From: an uncultured Ruminococcus sp.
Lineage (GTDB): Bacteria > Bacillota > Clostridia > Oscillospirales > Ruminococcaceae
Reading direction: 5' to 3'
NCBI GenBank assembly: GCA_905199285.1
Contig: CAJKFZ010000034.1
Location: 1-16,449 of the forward strand
Length of the DNA: 16,449 bases
Part shown: positions 7,677 to 14,732 of the stretch, in pieces
Layout of the letters: the number at the start of each line of letters is the position of its first letter
Position numbering within the stretch: the first letter of the stretch is position 1
Translations under genes and position numbers: made by a program
Notes under the pieces: model-generated
The model's database searches: none
What the model saw: the letters and a program-made list of their open reading frames with translations, nothing else
Told to the model about the DNA's origin: nothing

Positions 7677-7705
7677 TTGACAAAATGTCTTGCTTATAGT
7701 ATAAT
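7677..7705 (+). promoter_or_regulatory. promoter of the MocR/PdxR gene
   Basis: TTGACA (7677-7682), a 17-base spacer and TATAAT (7700-7705) give a consensus promoter directed at the regulator gene. Its -10 overlaps the -10 of the opposite pdxS promoter, so one bound regulator could control both. Confidence 0.8.
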
Positions 7706-7726
7706 TCAACTGTGACCTTGTTTCAA
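7698..7726 (-). promoter_or_regulatory. promoter of pdxST
   Basis: On the minus strand the -35 TTGAAA (7726-7721) and -10 TATACT (7703-7698) are separated by 17 bases. It is weaker than the opposing promoter, which fits activation by a PdxR-type protein when PLP is scarce. The exact operator repeats could not be fixed by eye. Confidence 0.65.
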
Positions 7727-7770
7727 GATTCAAATCAGTATTTTTTGATAAGATCAGATCGGAGGAAATT

Positions 7771-9081
7771 ATGCTTTATTATGAACTTGATAATACCAAA
7801 ACTGAACCGTTATATGTTCAGATATATGAAAAAATTAAAAATGATATTGAACTTGGAGAAATAAAATCAGGAGAAAAATTGCCGTCAAAACGTACTTTTG
7901 CAGCACAGTTGGGTATAAGTATTATCACTGTTGAAAATGCATATAATCAACTTGTCGATGAGGGTTATATAAGATCAATTCCTAAAAAAGGATATTATGC
8001 AAGATCAATTGAGAAGAATATTGATGCAATCGCAGGAAGAGAACTGCCATGCAAAGTTCAGTCTGACGAAAATGATGACATAGAAAACGAGCTTTTTCCC
8101 TTTACTGTCTGGGCAAAGCTGATGCGTGATGAGCTTTCGAATAATCAGCGTAAGCTACTGACCAAACCGCCATTTGAAGGAGTTTACGAACTTAGAAATA
8201 CCATAGCTGAACATCTGAAGCGTTTTCGCAATATAAAGGTTATGCCAGAACAGATAATAATTGGTGCGGGCACAGAATACCTCTATATGCTTATAAATCT
8301 TCTTTTTGGCGATAATTACATTTTTGGAGTAGAAGAACCGGGATATTCCAAAATAGCAGATATTTATACAAATTATAATATAAAATGTGAGCATATACCC
8401 ATGCTTGATGATGGTATTGATATGGATTATTTGAAAAATATAAAGGCTGATATTATACATATTTCGCCTTCTCATCATTTTCCAACAGGTGCTATTACAT
8501 CTATAGGTAAGCGGTATGCACTTCTTGAATGGGCATCGCAGTCTCCGGACAGATACATCATTGAGGACGATTATGACAGCGAATTCAGATTATCGGGAAA
8601 GCCTATTCCGTCCTTGTTCAGCATTGACGTTATGGATAAGGTCATCTACATGAATACTTTCAGTAAGAGTCTTTCTTCTACTATCCGAATCAGCTATATG
8701 ATACTTCCGGCAACAATTCTTGAAAAATTCAGAAAAAGTTTTGGATTTTATTCCTGTCCCGTATCAAATTTTGAACAGTATACTCTTGCAAGATTCATTG
8801 ATGAGGGGTACTTTGAAAGGCATATCAATAGAATGCGTGTGCATTACAAAAAATGCAGAAATTATTTGTTTGAACAGATGAAAAAGTTTGATATATTTAG
8901 AAACGCAGAGATTTCCGGTGAAAATGCTGGTCTGCATTGTACTGTAAAATTCGATACAACACTAAGTGATGATGTGCTTCTGGAGAGTATTACTGAACTT
9001 GGATTCAAGGCTTCAATGATAAAAAAGTATTACTATGAAAAGAATCAGCCGGATCTTCATACGCTTATTTTTTTCTATTGA
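7771..9081 (+). CDS. pdxR: MocR/PdxR-type PLP-dependent transcription regulator
   Basis: This is a GntR-type winged helix fused to an aminotransferase-like domain. Residues about 10-78 form the DNA-binding domain (SGEKLPSKRTFAAQLGIS, TVENAYNQLVDEGYI, KKGYY). Residues 110 onward form the fold type I domain with IISPSHHFPTG-like residues, EDDYDSEF (265-272) and the PLP lysine Lys299 in NTFSKSLS. Placement divergent to pdxST supports a PdxR role: sensing PLP and switching pdxST. GGAGG precedes ATG 7771. The protein stops at TLIFFY, slightly short of a typical end. A shifted frame from about 9078 reads LNQKIEEFYFDLK then TAG, which looks like the missing C-terminal helix, so a late one-base deletion may have trimmed about 14 residues. 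The symbol is assigned by context. Confidence 0.85.
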   Translation: MLYYELDNTKTEPLYVQIYEKIKNDIELGEIKSGEKLPSKRTFAAQLGISIITVENAYNQLVDEGYIRSIPKKGYYARSIEKNIDAIAGRELPCKVQSDENDDIENELFPFTVWAKLMRDELSNNQRKLLTKPPFEGVYELRNTIAEHLKRFRNIKVMPEQIIIGAGTEYLYMLINLLFGDNYIFGVEEPGYSKIADIYTNYNIKCEHIPMLDDGIDMDYLKNIKADIIHISPSHHFPTGAITSIGKRYALLEWASQSPDRYIIEDDYDSEFRLSGKPIPSLFSIDVMDKVIYMNTFSKSLSSTIRISYMILPATILEKFRKSFGFYSCPVSNFEQYTLARFIDEGYFERHINRMRVHYKKCRNYLFEQMKKFDIFRNAEISGENAGLHCTVKFDTTLSDDVLLESITELGFKASMIKKYYYEKNQPDLHTLIFFY

Positions 9082-9115
9082 ATCAGAAGATTGAGGAATT
9101 TTATTTTGACTTGAA

Positions 9116-9154
9116 ATAGGTTAGTACGAAAAAGTTGATATAGGTTGAGCCTAT
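9116..9154. promoter_or_regulatory. ATAGG direct and inverted repeats upstream of the CooS-like operon
   Basis: ATAGGTT occurs at 9116-9122 and again at 9140-9146, 24 bases apart. The second copy is half of a perfect dyad, ATAGG-TTGAG-CCTAT (9140-9154). The dyad centre lies about 30 bases upstream of the -35 at 9177, a position typical of an activator site. The same half-site occurs in the 1528 and 4929 promoters. Confidence 0.45.
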
Positions 9155-9176
9155 TAAAAGTTATAGAATAAATGTA

Positions 9177-9206
9177 TTGGACATTGTGCAAATGCTATGG
9201 TATAAT
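9177..9206 (+). promoter_or_regulatory. promoter P3 of the CooS-like operon
   Basis: TTGGAC (9177-9182) and TATAAT (9201-9206) are 18 bases apart. It shares TATTGGACA and TGTGCAAA with the promoter at 14, and the same long spacer. Transcription would begin near 9213, leaving a leader of about 108 bases before the first start codon. Confidence 0.75.
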
Positions 9207-9212
9207 ATTTTA

Positions 9213-9320
9213 AAACATACTATGTATATATGCAATGTAAGTGCAACAACAGGCAGTATGTTATTCATATTGATAAAAAGATATGAATTATAATGATTTA
9301 TAAGATAGGAGAGATAGGAT
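9213..9320 (+). ncRNA. structured 5' leader of the CooS-like operon
   Basis: Two exact 8-base helices can form back to back. AACATACT (9214-9221) pairs with AGTATGTT (9255-9262), enclosing a 33-base loop in which TGCA (9231-9234) can pair with TGCA (9242-9245). ATTCATAT (9263-9270) pairs with ATATGAAT (9281-9288) over a 10-base loop. No T-run follows either helix, so they are not simple terminators. The ribosome binding site AGGAGA (9307-9312) lies downstream and looks free. It fits no riboswitch class that I know. It may be an mRNA-stability or translation-control element. Confidence 0.4.
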
Positions 9321-9725
9321 ATGGCTTGCTTTATTGTTCCGGCATCAGAAGCAATTGTAGCAACAGTTGCAGTACATATTTTAAAATCAAAGGAGAAAAA
9401 AGCAGAAACGATGTGTGTGGCAGAGGATGTGAAATATGTCAGGACAGGATTTTCGAGAAAGGTCAAGTGGCTCTCAAAGCTTCTCTGGGGCGGTTCTTCT
9501 TTGTTGGCATTTGAACACGTATGGCATGGAGAAGTTCAGCCGTGGTTTCCGTTCCTGACAGCAGCGGGAACATCTGAGTCCGCAGCAATGCTTCACGAGA
9601 TGTCTACAGTCGGTGTCGGTATGGCGTTTGCAGTGACAGCGGCGTGGCTTGGCATGATAGCGGTGTCGCATATTTCGGAAAAAAGCATGAATCACACAAA
9701 AGATATGGCGGGTGAAAAAATATGA
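9321..9725 (+). CDS. small membrane protein, first gene of the CooS-like operon
   Basis: I do not recognise this 134-residue protein. It starts MACFIVPASEAIVATVAVHIL, a hydrophobic segment of about 20 residues, followed by a charged stretch (KSKEKKAE). A second hydrophobic stretch lies near residues 55-70 (LLWGGSSLLAFEHVWHGE) and a clear membrane helix at about 97-118 (VGVGMAFAVTAAWLGMIAVSHI), ending in a polar tail. It has two scattered Cys and several His (EHVWHGE), but no Fe-S or heme-binding motif. ATG 9321 has AGGAGA eight bases upstream. Its stop overlaps the next start (ATGA), so the two membrane proteins are coupled. Placement ahead of the CooS-like gene suggests a membrane partner or anchor, which is inference. 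Confidence 0.75.
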   Translation: MACFIVPASEAIVATVAVHILKSKEKKAETMCVAEDVKYVRTGFSRKVKWLSKLLWGGSSLLAFEHVWHGEVQPWFPFLTAAGTSESAAMLHEMSTVGVGMAFAVTAAWLGMIAVSHISEKSMNHTKDMAGEKI

Positions 9726-10036
9726 CGCTTTTGGTAACAGTGATTGCTGCTGTCATTTGTACCGTTATCTGGTACAGAACAGCACCGAAGGACACGATGA
9801 AAGTTTCAACACTGTGCCTTATCTACTGGGGTGCGTCTTTGATGTGGCTGGTGGATGCATTTTTTGAGTATGCACAGCTTCGTGCAGACTTTTTCACACC
9901 GTCCGTACGGGATATGGTAAATGACACATTTCTGGGGATTTCAGCGGTTACACTTGGTCTTGTCATATGGCTTGTCAGACTGCTGTTTACTGATCCCAGA
10001 AATGTACTGAAGCCGTACCATAAAAAGGAGAATTGA
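9722..10036 (+). CDS. small three-helix membrane protein in the CooS-like operon
   Basis: This 104-residue protein is unrecognised. Three membrane helices are visible: residues about 2-19 (TLLVTVIAAVICTVIWY), 29-48 (STLCLIYWGASLMWLVDAFF) and 72-92 (FLGISAVTLGLVIWLVRLLF), with a short Lys/His-rich end. It contains an acidic segment between helices 2 and 3 (DAFFEYAQLRADFF). Its ATG overlaps the preceding stop, and the CooS-like gene starts three bases after its TAA-type end, so all three are co-translated neighbours. With the first protein it may form a membrane complex serving the CooS-like enzyme. It is not CooF, CooC or a known hydrogenase subunit. Confidence 0.75.
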   Translation: MTLLVTVIAAVICTVIWYRTAPKDTMKVSTLCLIYWGASLMWLVDAFFEYAQLRADFFTPSVRDMVNDTFLGISAVTLGLVIWLVRLLFTDPRNVLKPYHKKEN

Positions 10037-10039
10037 CTT

Positions 10040-12139
10040 ATGAGCGAATATACACATCACCATACAGAACATCCGGAGCATGATCATGACAATAAAAAAA
10101 CGCACATTCACTCTCACCGTGCATTAATAGGCTTTGATAAGCATGGCATACCGACAATCGTTGCAAAAGCCGACCATCAGGACGAACTTGACAACGATCC
10201 GAATGCTTTTATCCGTGACTATATGAACGCCGTTGCAGAATATAAGAAAACTTTTCCGTCGAAGCAGGACGTTATTGACCAGACCCCCGACCCTGCCGTT
10301 AAGGAAATGCTTCTCAGGACTGAACAGCTTGGAATTGACACGGCGTTTGACCGTTTCGATAAGCAGAAACCGCAGTGTAATTTCGGACTTTCCGGAGTCT
10401 GCTGCAAGATTTGTAACATGGGACCCTGCCGTATCACAGCAAAATCTCCCCGTGGTGTCTGCGGTGCAGATGCTGATCTGGTAGTTGCAAGAAATCTTCT
10501 CAGAGCAGCGGCGGCAGGTGCAGCACAGCACGGTATGCACGCAAGGGAAATAATTCTTTCACTCAAATGGGCGGCAGAAGGCAAGCTGGATATTCCAATT
10601 ATGGGAGAGCAGAAAATAAGGGCAACTGCTGAAAGTTTCGGTATTCCGACAAAGCACCGTACCACAAAGAAAATCGCCATTGATTTGGCGGACGCACTTC
10701 TGGCAGATATGTCACGAACTGAACCAGACGAATATAAAACTATCAAAGCCTGTGCGCCGCCGGAACGTCAGGAAACATGGAAAAACCTTGATATTCTGCC
10801 GATAAGTGCATATCATGAAGTATTTGAGGCATATCACAAAACGGGCTGTGCGATTGACGGCGACTGGAAAAGTATCATGCAGCAGTTCCTGAGATGCGGA
10901 CTTGCGTTTACATTTTCAGGCGTTGTCGGCGCAAATATCGCAACGGATAGTCTGTTTGGCGTAGGCGACCGTGTTACCTCCAAGGTCAACATCGGTGCTT
11001 TGAAAAAAGGCTATGTAAATATTGCGGTTCACGGACATTTGCCGACACTTGTCAGCCAGATTGTCAAGACCGGACAGGAAGAAAAATTCATAGAGCTTGC
11101 AAAGTCTAAGGGTGCAAAGGGAATAAGGTTCTACGGCATCTGCTGTTCCGGACTGGCGGCTATGTACCGTTATGGTGGTGTCATTCCGCTGTCGAATGCT
11201 GTTTCTGCGGAACTGGTGCTTGGTACTGGTGCATTGGATCTTTGGGTTGCTGACGTTCAGGACGTTTTCCCGTCTATAATGGAAGTCGCAAAGTGCTTTA
11301 AGACAACCGTTGTCACAACAAGCGATTCCGCAAGGCTTCCGGGTGCGGAACGTTACGAATACGACCACCACCATTCAAATATATCTGAAACAAAAGCCCT
11401 TGCCGAAAAAATAGTAACCCGTGCTATTGAAAGTTTTGAGCAGCGTAAGGGAATACCTGTATACATTCCGCCTTATGAGGTTGAGGCAGAAGTGGGATTT
11501 TCCGTTGAATATGTACATAAACGTTTCGGAAGCATGAAACCACTTGCCGATGCTTTGAAATCAGGAAAAATTCTCGGTATTGTAAATATGGTAGGCTGTA
11601 ACAATCCCAAAGTACTGTACGAAAAGGCTATTGTTGACGTTGCGGACGTACTGTTAAAAAATAACGTCCTTATTCTGTCAAATGGCTGTGCATCGTTCCC
11701 GCTTATGAAACTCGGTTACTGTAACACTTCCACTTTGGATAAGACCGGCGAAAGTCTCAGAGAATTTCTGACACCTGATTTACCGCCTGTATGGCACGTC
11801 GGGGAATGTATTGATAACACACGTTCATCGGGAATATTCGCCGGAATTGCAAACGTTCTCGGAAAAAAACTCTATGAAATGCCGTTTGCTTTCACTTCTC
11901 CGGAGTGGGGAAACGAAAAAGGTATAGACGCAGCATTAGGATTTCGCTTAATGGGCATTAACTCCTATCATTGTGTTGAAGCACAGATTTACGGATCACA
12001 GAATGTAATCGAATTTCTGAAAGACGGTACAAGGGAGTTGCTCGGTTCTGTAATGCACGTTGATACAGACCCCGTAGCACTTGGCAATAAAATAGTTGAG
12101 GATATAAAAGCCAAAAGAAAAGCTCTTGGCTGGGACTGA
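10040..12139 (+). CDS. CO dehydrogenase (CooS)-family Fe-S protein with altered active-site ligand
   Basis: This 699-residue protein belongs to the anaerobic Ni-Fe CO dehydrogenase/hybrid-cluster superfamily. The D- and B-cluster block CNFGLSGVCCKICNMGPC gives Cys113, 121, 122, 125, 130 and then Cys141. Likely C-cluster ligands are His331/333 (VHGHLP), Cys369 (GICCSG), Cys520 (VGCNNPK), Cys550 (NGCAS) and Cys590 (HVGECIDNTR); Lys627 in SPEWGNEK matches the catalytic Lys. The usual Cys of the DVQC motif is Asp408 (VADVQDVFPS). Of the His series at 164, 167 and 170, the third is Glu. The first 26 residues are an extra tail with nine His (HHHTEHPEHDHD), like a metal-binding tail. No Acs, CooF, CooC or hydrogenase is near. 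CO oxidation is doubtful; the family membership is firm. AAGGAG precedes ATG 10040. Confidence 0.88.
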   Translation: MSEYTHHHTEHPEHDHDNKKTHIHSHRALIGFDKHGIPTIVAKADHQDELDNDPNAFIRDYMNAVAEYKKTFPSKQDVIDQTPDPAVKEMLLRTEQLGIDTAFDRFDKQKPQCNFGLSGVCCKICNMGPCRITAKSPRGVCGADADLVVARNLLRAAAAGAAQHGMHAREIILSLKWAAEGKLDIPIMGEQKIRATAESFGIPTKHRTTKKIAIDLADALLADMSRTEPDEYKTIKACAPPERQETWKNLDILPISAYHEVFEAYHKTGCAIDGDWKSIMQQFLRCGLAFTFSGVVGANIATDSLFGVGDRVTSKVNIGALKKGYVNIAVHGHLPTLVSQIVKTGQEEKFIELAKSKGAKGIRFYGICCSGLAAMYRYGGVIPLSNAVSAELVLGTGALDLWVADVQDVFPSIMEVAKCFKTTVVTTSDSARLPGAERYEYDHHHSNISETKALAEKIVTRAIESFEQRKGIPVYIPPYEVEAEVGFSVEYVHKRFGSMKPLADALKSGKILGIVNMVGCNNPKVLYEKAIVDVADVLLKNNVLILSNGCASFPLMKLGYCNTSTLDKTGESLREFLTPDLPPVWHVGECIDNTRSSGIFAGIANVLGKKLYEMPFAFTSPEWGNEKGIDAALGFRLMGINSYHCVEAQIYGSQNVIEFLKDGTRELLGSVMHVDTDPVALGNKIVEDIKAKRKALGWD

Positions 12140-12168
12140 TTCTCATATAAAAAGGAGAGTTGATATAT

Positions 12169-13086
12169 ATGAAAAAAATAATTTCATTTCTTACGGCTGG
12201 TGTACTTGCATTTTCACTGACAGCCTGCGGTAAAAAATCTGATTCCAACACAATAAAAATTGCCTATCTGCCTATTACGCATTCGCTTGCGGTACTTGAA
12301 ACTGCTGACGAACTGGCAGAAAAAACAGGATTGCAGGTTGAACTTGTAAAATACGGTTCATGGAATGAATTGATGGACGCTTTGAATTCGGGACGTGTAG
12401 ACGGCGCTTCGGTGCTGATAGAGCTTGCCATGAAGTCAAAGGAGCAGGGGATAGGCTTAAAGGCGGTTGCTCTTGGACATAAGGACGGTAATGTCATCAT
12501 TACTTCTCCCGATATTGCCTCTGCGGAGGACTTGAAAGGCAAGACGATAGCAATACCGCACAGACAGTCATCACATAACATTCTTTTAAACGATGCTCTT
12601 GCAACAGCTGGTCTGACAATCGACGATATAAACGTTACCGAACTTGCCCCGACAGAAATGCCGTCTGCACTTGCCGGCGGACAGATTGACGGTTATTGCG
12701 TAGCAGAACCCTTTGGTGCAAAAGCGGTTTCATTGGGTGCAGGCAAGGTACTCTTTACTTCAGAGGAGCTGTGGGAGGATTCCCTCTGCTGTGGATTGGT
12801 TCTGACAGATAAGTTTATCGAAAACCGCAATGAGGATGCTAAAACCTTTGTAGAGAGTTACAAACAGGCAGGACGGAATCTGACAAAAGAACAGGCAATG
12901 GAAACAGCCACAAAGTACCTGAATCAGGACGAAGATGTTCTGGAGCTGTCATTGCAGTGGATCTCCTATGATAATCTGGAGATAACGGAGGAGAATTACA
13001 GCACGCTGACAGAAAAGGTAAAGGCATACGGATTGTCAGAAAATCCACCGTCCTATGCAGACTTTGTGAAGAATGACTTTGAGTAG
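12169..13086 (+). CDS. lipoprotein substrate-binding protein, NrtA/SsuA/TauA-like
   Basis: The 305-residue protein begins with a lipoprotein signal, MKKIISFLTAG, and the lipobox LTAC with Cys20 as the lipidated residue. The rest is a two-lobe binding protein of the NMT1/SsuA kind: IKIAYLPITHSLAVL, GSWNELMDALNSGRVDGASV, DLKGKTIAIPHRQSSHNILL and CVAEPFGAKAV. ATG 12169 is chosen with AAAGGAGAG upstream; the TTG at 12160 sits too close to that site. It lies 29 bases after the CooS-like gene with no terminator between, so it is in the same operon. The ligand is unknown: members bind sulfonates, nitrate, bicarbonate or thiamine precursors. Confidence 0.87.
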   Translation: MKKIISFLTAGVLAFSLTACGKKSDSNTIKIAYLPITHSLAVLETADELAEKTGLQVELVKYGSWNELMDALNSGRVDGASVLIELAMKSKEQGIGLKAVALGHKDGNVIITSPDIASAEDLKGKTIAIPHRQSSHNILLNDALATAGLTIDDINVTELAPTEMPSALAGGQIDGYCVAEPFGAKAVSLGAGKVLFTSEELWEDSLCCGLVLTDKFIENRNEDAKTFVESYKQAGRNLTKEQAMETATKYLNQDEDVLELSLQWISYDNLEITEENYSTLTEKVKAYGLSENPPSYADFVKNDFE

Positions 13087-13104
13087 AGAGTGAGATGATG
13101 CAAA

Positions 13105-13866
13105 GTGAAGAAGTTACTCTCTTTGAAAAACATTGTGGTTTCTCTGGCGCTGCTGCTGGTAGTCTGGCAGCTTGCGTTCTGGGTCAGCGATGTTAATGCG
13201 GCACTGTTTCCATCACCGTTACAGGCATTTCAGGCGTTGCTGGACATGGTGACAAATGGTGCACTGCTGTTGCATATTGGGTCGAGTATGCAGCGGTTTG
13301 CTGCCGGGTATATCAGTGCCGTGGTTATTGCCGTCCTGCTGGGGTTGATATTCGGAAGATTGCCGAAAGTGTTTCAGTACATCAACCCAGCAGTGCAGCT
13401 GCTTAGACCGATCTCACCCATGGCATGGATGCCGTTTATCGTGTTGTGGTTCGGGATTGGTGATATTCCAGCAATTGTGATCATCTTCATTGCGGCGTTC
13501 TTTCCGGTTCTGCTGTCTACCGTTTCGGCAGTGGGGGGGATTGACCCGATTTACCTGAAAGTCTCTGAGAACTTCGGCATACGTCAGCCGCAGATTATGT
13601 GGAAGGTGATTTTTCCGGCGGCGTTTCCGCAGATAGCAAACGGAATTCATCTGGCACTGGGCACGGCATGGGTATTTCTGGTTGCCGGAGAGATGGTCGG
13701 TGCACAGTCTGGACTGGGATATCTGGTTATTGATGCCAGAAATAATCTGCGTGCGGATATTTTGTTTGCGGACATTATAGTCATCGGACTTATCGGACTG
13801 CTCCTTGATACGCTTTTGAAAGCCGCAGAAAAGCAGATTCTGAAAGCATGGGGAGGGTCTGTGTGA
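13105..13866 (+). CDS. ABC transporter permease, SsuC/TauC-like
   Basis: This 253-residue inner-membrane protein has an N-terminal helix (IVVSLALLLVVWQLAFWV), the family's entry motif AALFPSPLQAFQALLDM, further helices and the EAA-type coupling loop around GIRQPQIMWKVIFPAAFPQIANGI. It should pair with the binding protein upstream and the ATPase downstream. The start is GTG 13105; only a weak GAGAG precedes it. ATG codons at 13094-13099 are in another frame and give no homology. The stop overlaps the ATPase ATG as TGATG. Confidence 0.88.
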   Translation: MKKLLSLKNIVVSLALLLVVWQLAFWVSDVNAALFPSPLQAFQALLDMVTNGALLLHIGSSMQRFAAGYISAVVIAVLLGLIFGRLPKVFQYINPAVQLLRPISPMAWMPFIVLWFGIGDIPAIVIIFIAAFFPVLLSTVSAVGGIDPIYLKVSENFGIRQPQIMWKVIFPAAFPQIANGIHLALGTAWVFLVAGEMVGAQSGLGYLVIDARNNLRADILFADIIVIGLIGLLLDTLLKAAEKQILKAWGGSV

Positions 13867-14636
13867 TGTACATTGAAATTACGGATGCGGGAAAGACATT
13901 TGTACAGAATGGTAAGCAGTTCACAGCCTTTGAACATGTTTCACTGTCCATCGAAAAGGGCGAATTTATCTGTTTGCTGGGACCTTCCGGCTGCGGTAAA
14001 AGTACACTGCTCAATGCTATTGCTGGATTTTCTCCGGTGACATCGGGCAGTGTGAAGATCGAGGGAAAAGAGGTAAAAGCGCCGTCCGTCCGGAATGTAA
14101 CGATTTTTCAGAATTACGGCTTACTGCCGTGGCGGACAGTACAAAAAAACGTGGAACTCGGATTAGAACCCAAGAAGCTGTCCAAAGCAGAACGACATAA
14201 GATTGCAGACAAGTATATTGAACTGGTCGGTTTGTCAGAGTTTAAAAAGTCACATCCTCGACAGCTTTCCGGCGGTATGCAGCAGCGTGTTTCTATTGCG
14301 AGAGCACTTGCTGTAGACCCTGACATTATTTTCATGGATGAACCGTTTGGCGCACTGGATGCCATTACCCGTATGAAATTGCAAGATGATATTCTGTCCA
14401 TTTCCAAGCAGGAGCAGAAAACGATTATTTTTGTGACTCATGATATTGAGGAAGCAGTATTCCTTGCGGACAGAATTGTGATAATGACACCGAATCCCGG
14501 AAAAATTAAGAGCGTTGTGACTGTGCCGCTGAAAGGACACAGAGAACGTACCGCCAGCGATTTTCTACAGGTTCGTGATAAGATTTTCGACTTGTTCAAT
14601 ATGAAGCATGAAGAACAGATTGAGTATGTGATTTGA
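13866..14636 (+). CDS. ABC transporter ATPase, SsuB/TauB-like
   Basis: The 256-residue ATPase is complete: Walker A GPSGCGKST, Q-loop FQNYGLLPWRT, signature LSGGMQQR, Walker B IIFMDEPFGALD and switch FVTHDIEEA. ATG 13866 overlaps the permease stop and has GGAGGG about eight bases upstream; an earlier ATG at 13848 lies inside the permease gene and is less likely. It energises the importer formed with the two upstream products. It is the intact counterpart of the broken ATPase at 110, with the same PW motif after the Q-loop. A strong terminator follows about 20 bases after the stop. Confidence 0.93.
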   Translation: MYIEITDAGKTFVQNGKQFTAFEHVSLSIEKGEFICLLGPSGCGKSTLLNAIAGFSPVTSGSVKIEGKEVKAPSVRNVTIFQNYGLLPWRTVQKNVELGLEPKKLSKAERHKIADKYIELVGLSEFKKSHPRQLSGGMQQRVSIARALAVDPDIIFMDEPFGALDAITRMKLQDDILSISKQEQKTIIFVTHDIEEAVFLADRIVIMTPNPGKIKSVVTVPLKGHRERTASDFLQVRDKIFDLFNMKHEEQIEYVI

Positions 14637-14654
14637 GTGTGTATAGGATTTGTG

Positions 14655-14686
14655 CGAGCCGGGCTTTTTGTCCGGCTCGTCTTTTA
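14655..14686 (+). terminator. terminator of the CooS-like/ABC operon
   Basis: CGAGCCGG (14655-14662) and CCGGCTCG (14672-14679) are perfect complements around a nine-base loop, followed by TCTTTTA. This GC-rich stem with a T-run is a strong rho-independent terminator and marks the end of the operon that starts at 9177. The bases from here to about 14732 hold nothing recognisable. Confidence 0.85.
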
Positions 14687-14732
14687 TGGTTTTCCTTGTA
14701 ACTCATCCTTTTGGGCTTTGTGTATAAAATAG

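Noticed and set aside
7650..7733. N-terminal extension of PdxS to 7733.
   Set aside because: It covers the promoter region and adds residues outside the family length; GGAGG is correctly placed for the start at 7649.
8155..8478. Minus-strand open frames inside pdxR, the CooS-like gene and others.
   Set aside because: They lie opposite strongly supported genes, lack ribosome binding sites and show low-complexity, non-protein-like composition.
9213..9290. A known riboswitch such as cobalamin, NiCo, Moco or SAM in the leader.
   Set aside because: The leader is too short and AT-rich, and none of the conserved cores I know is present.
10040..12139. Naming the gene cooS as a working CO dehydrogenase.
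   Set aside because: One active-site cysteine is Asp and no CO-metabolism partner is nearby, so only family membership is claimed.
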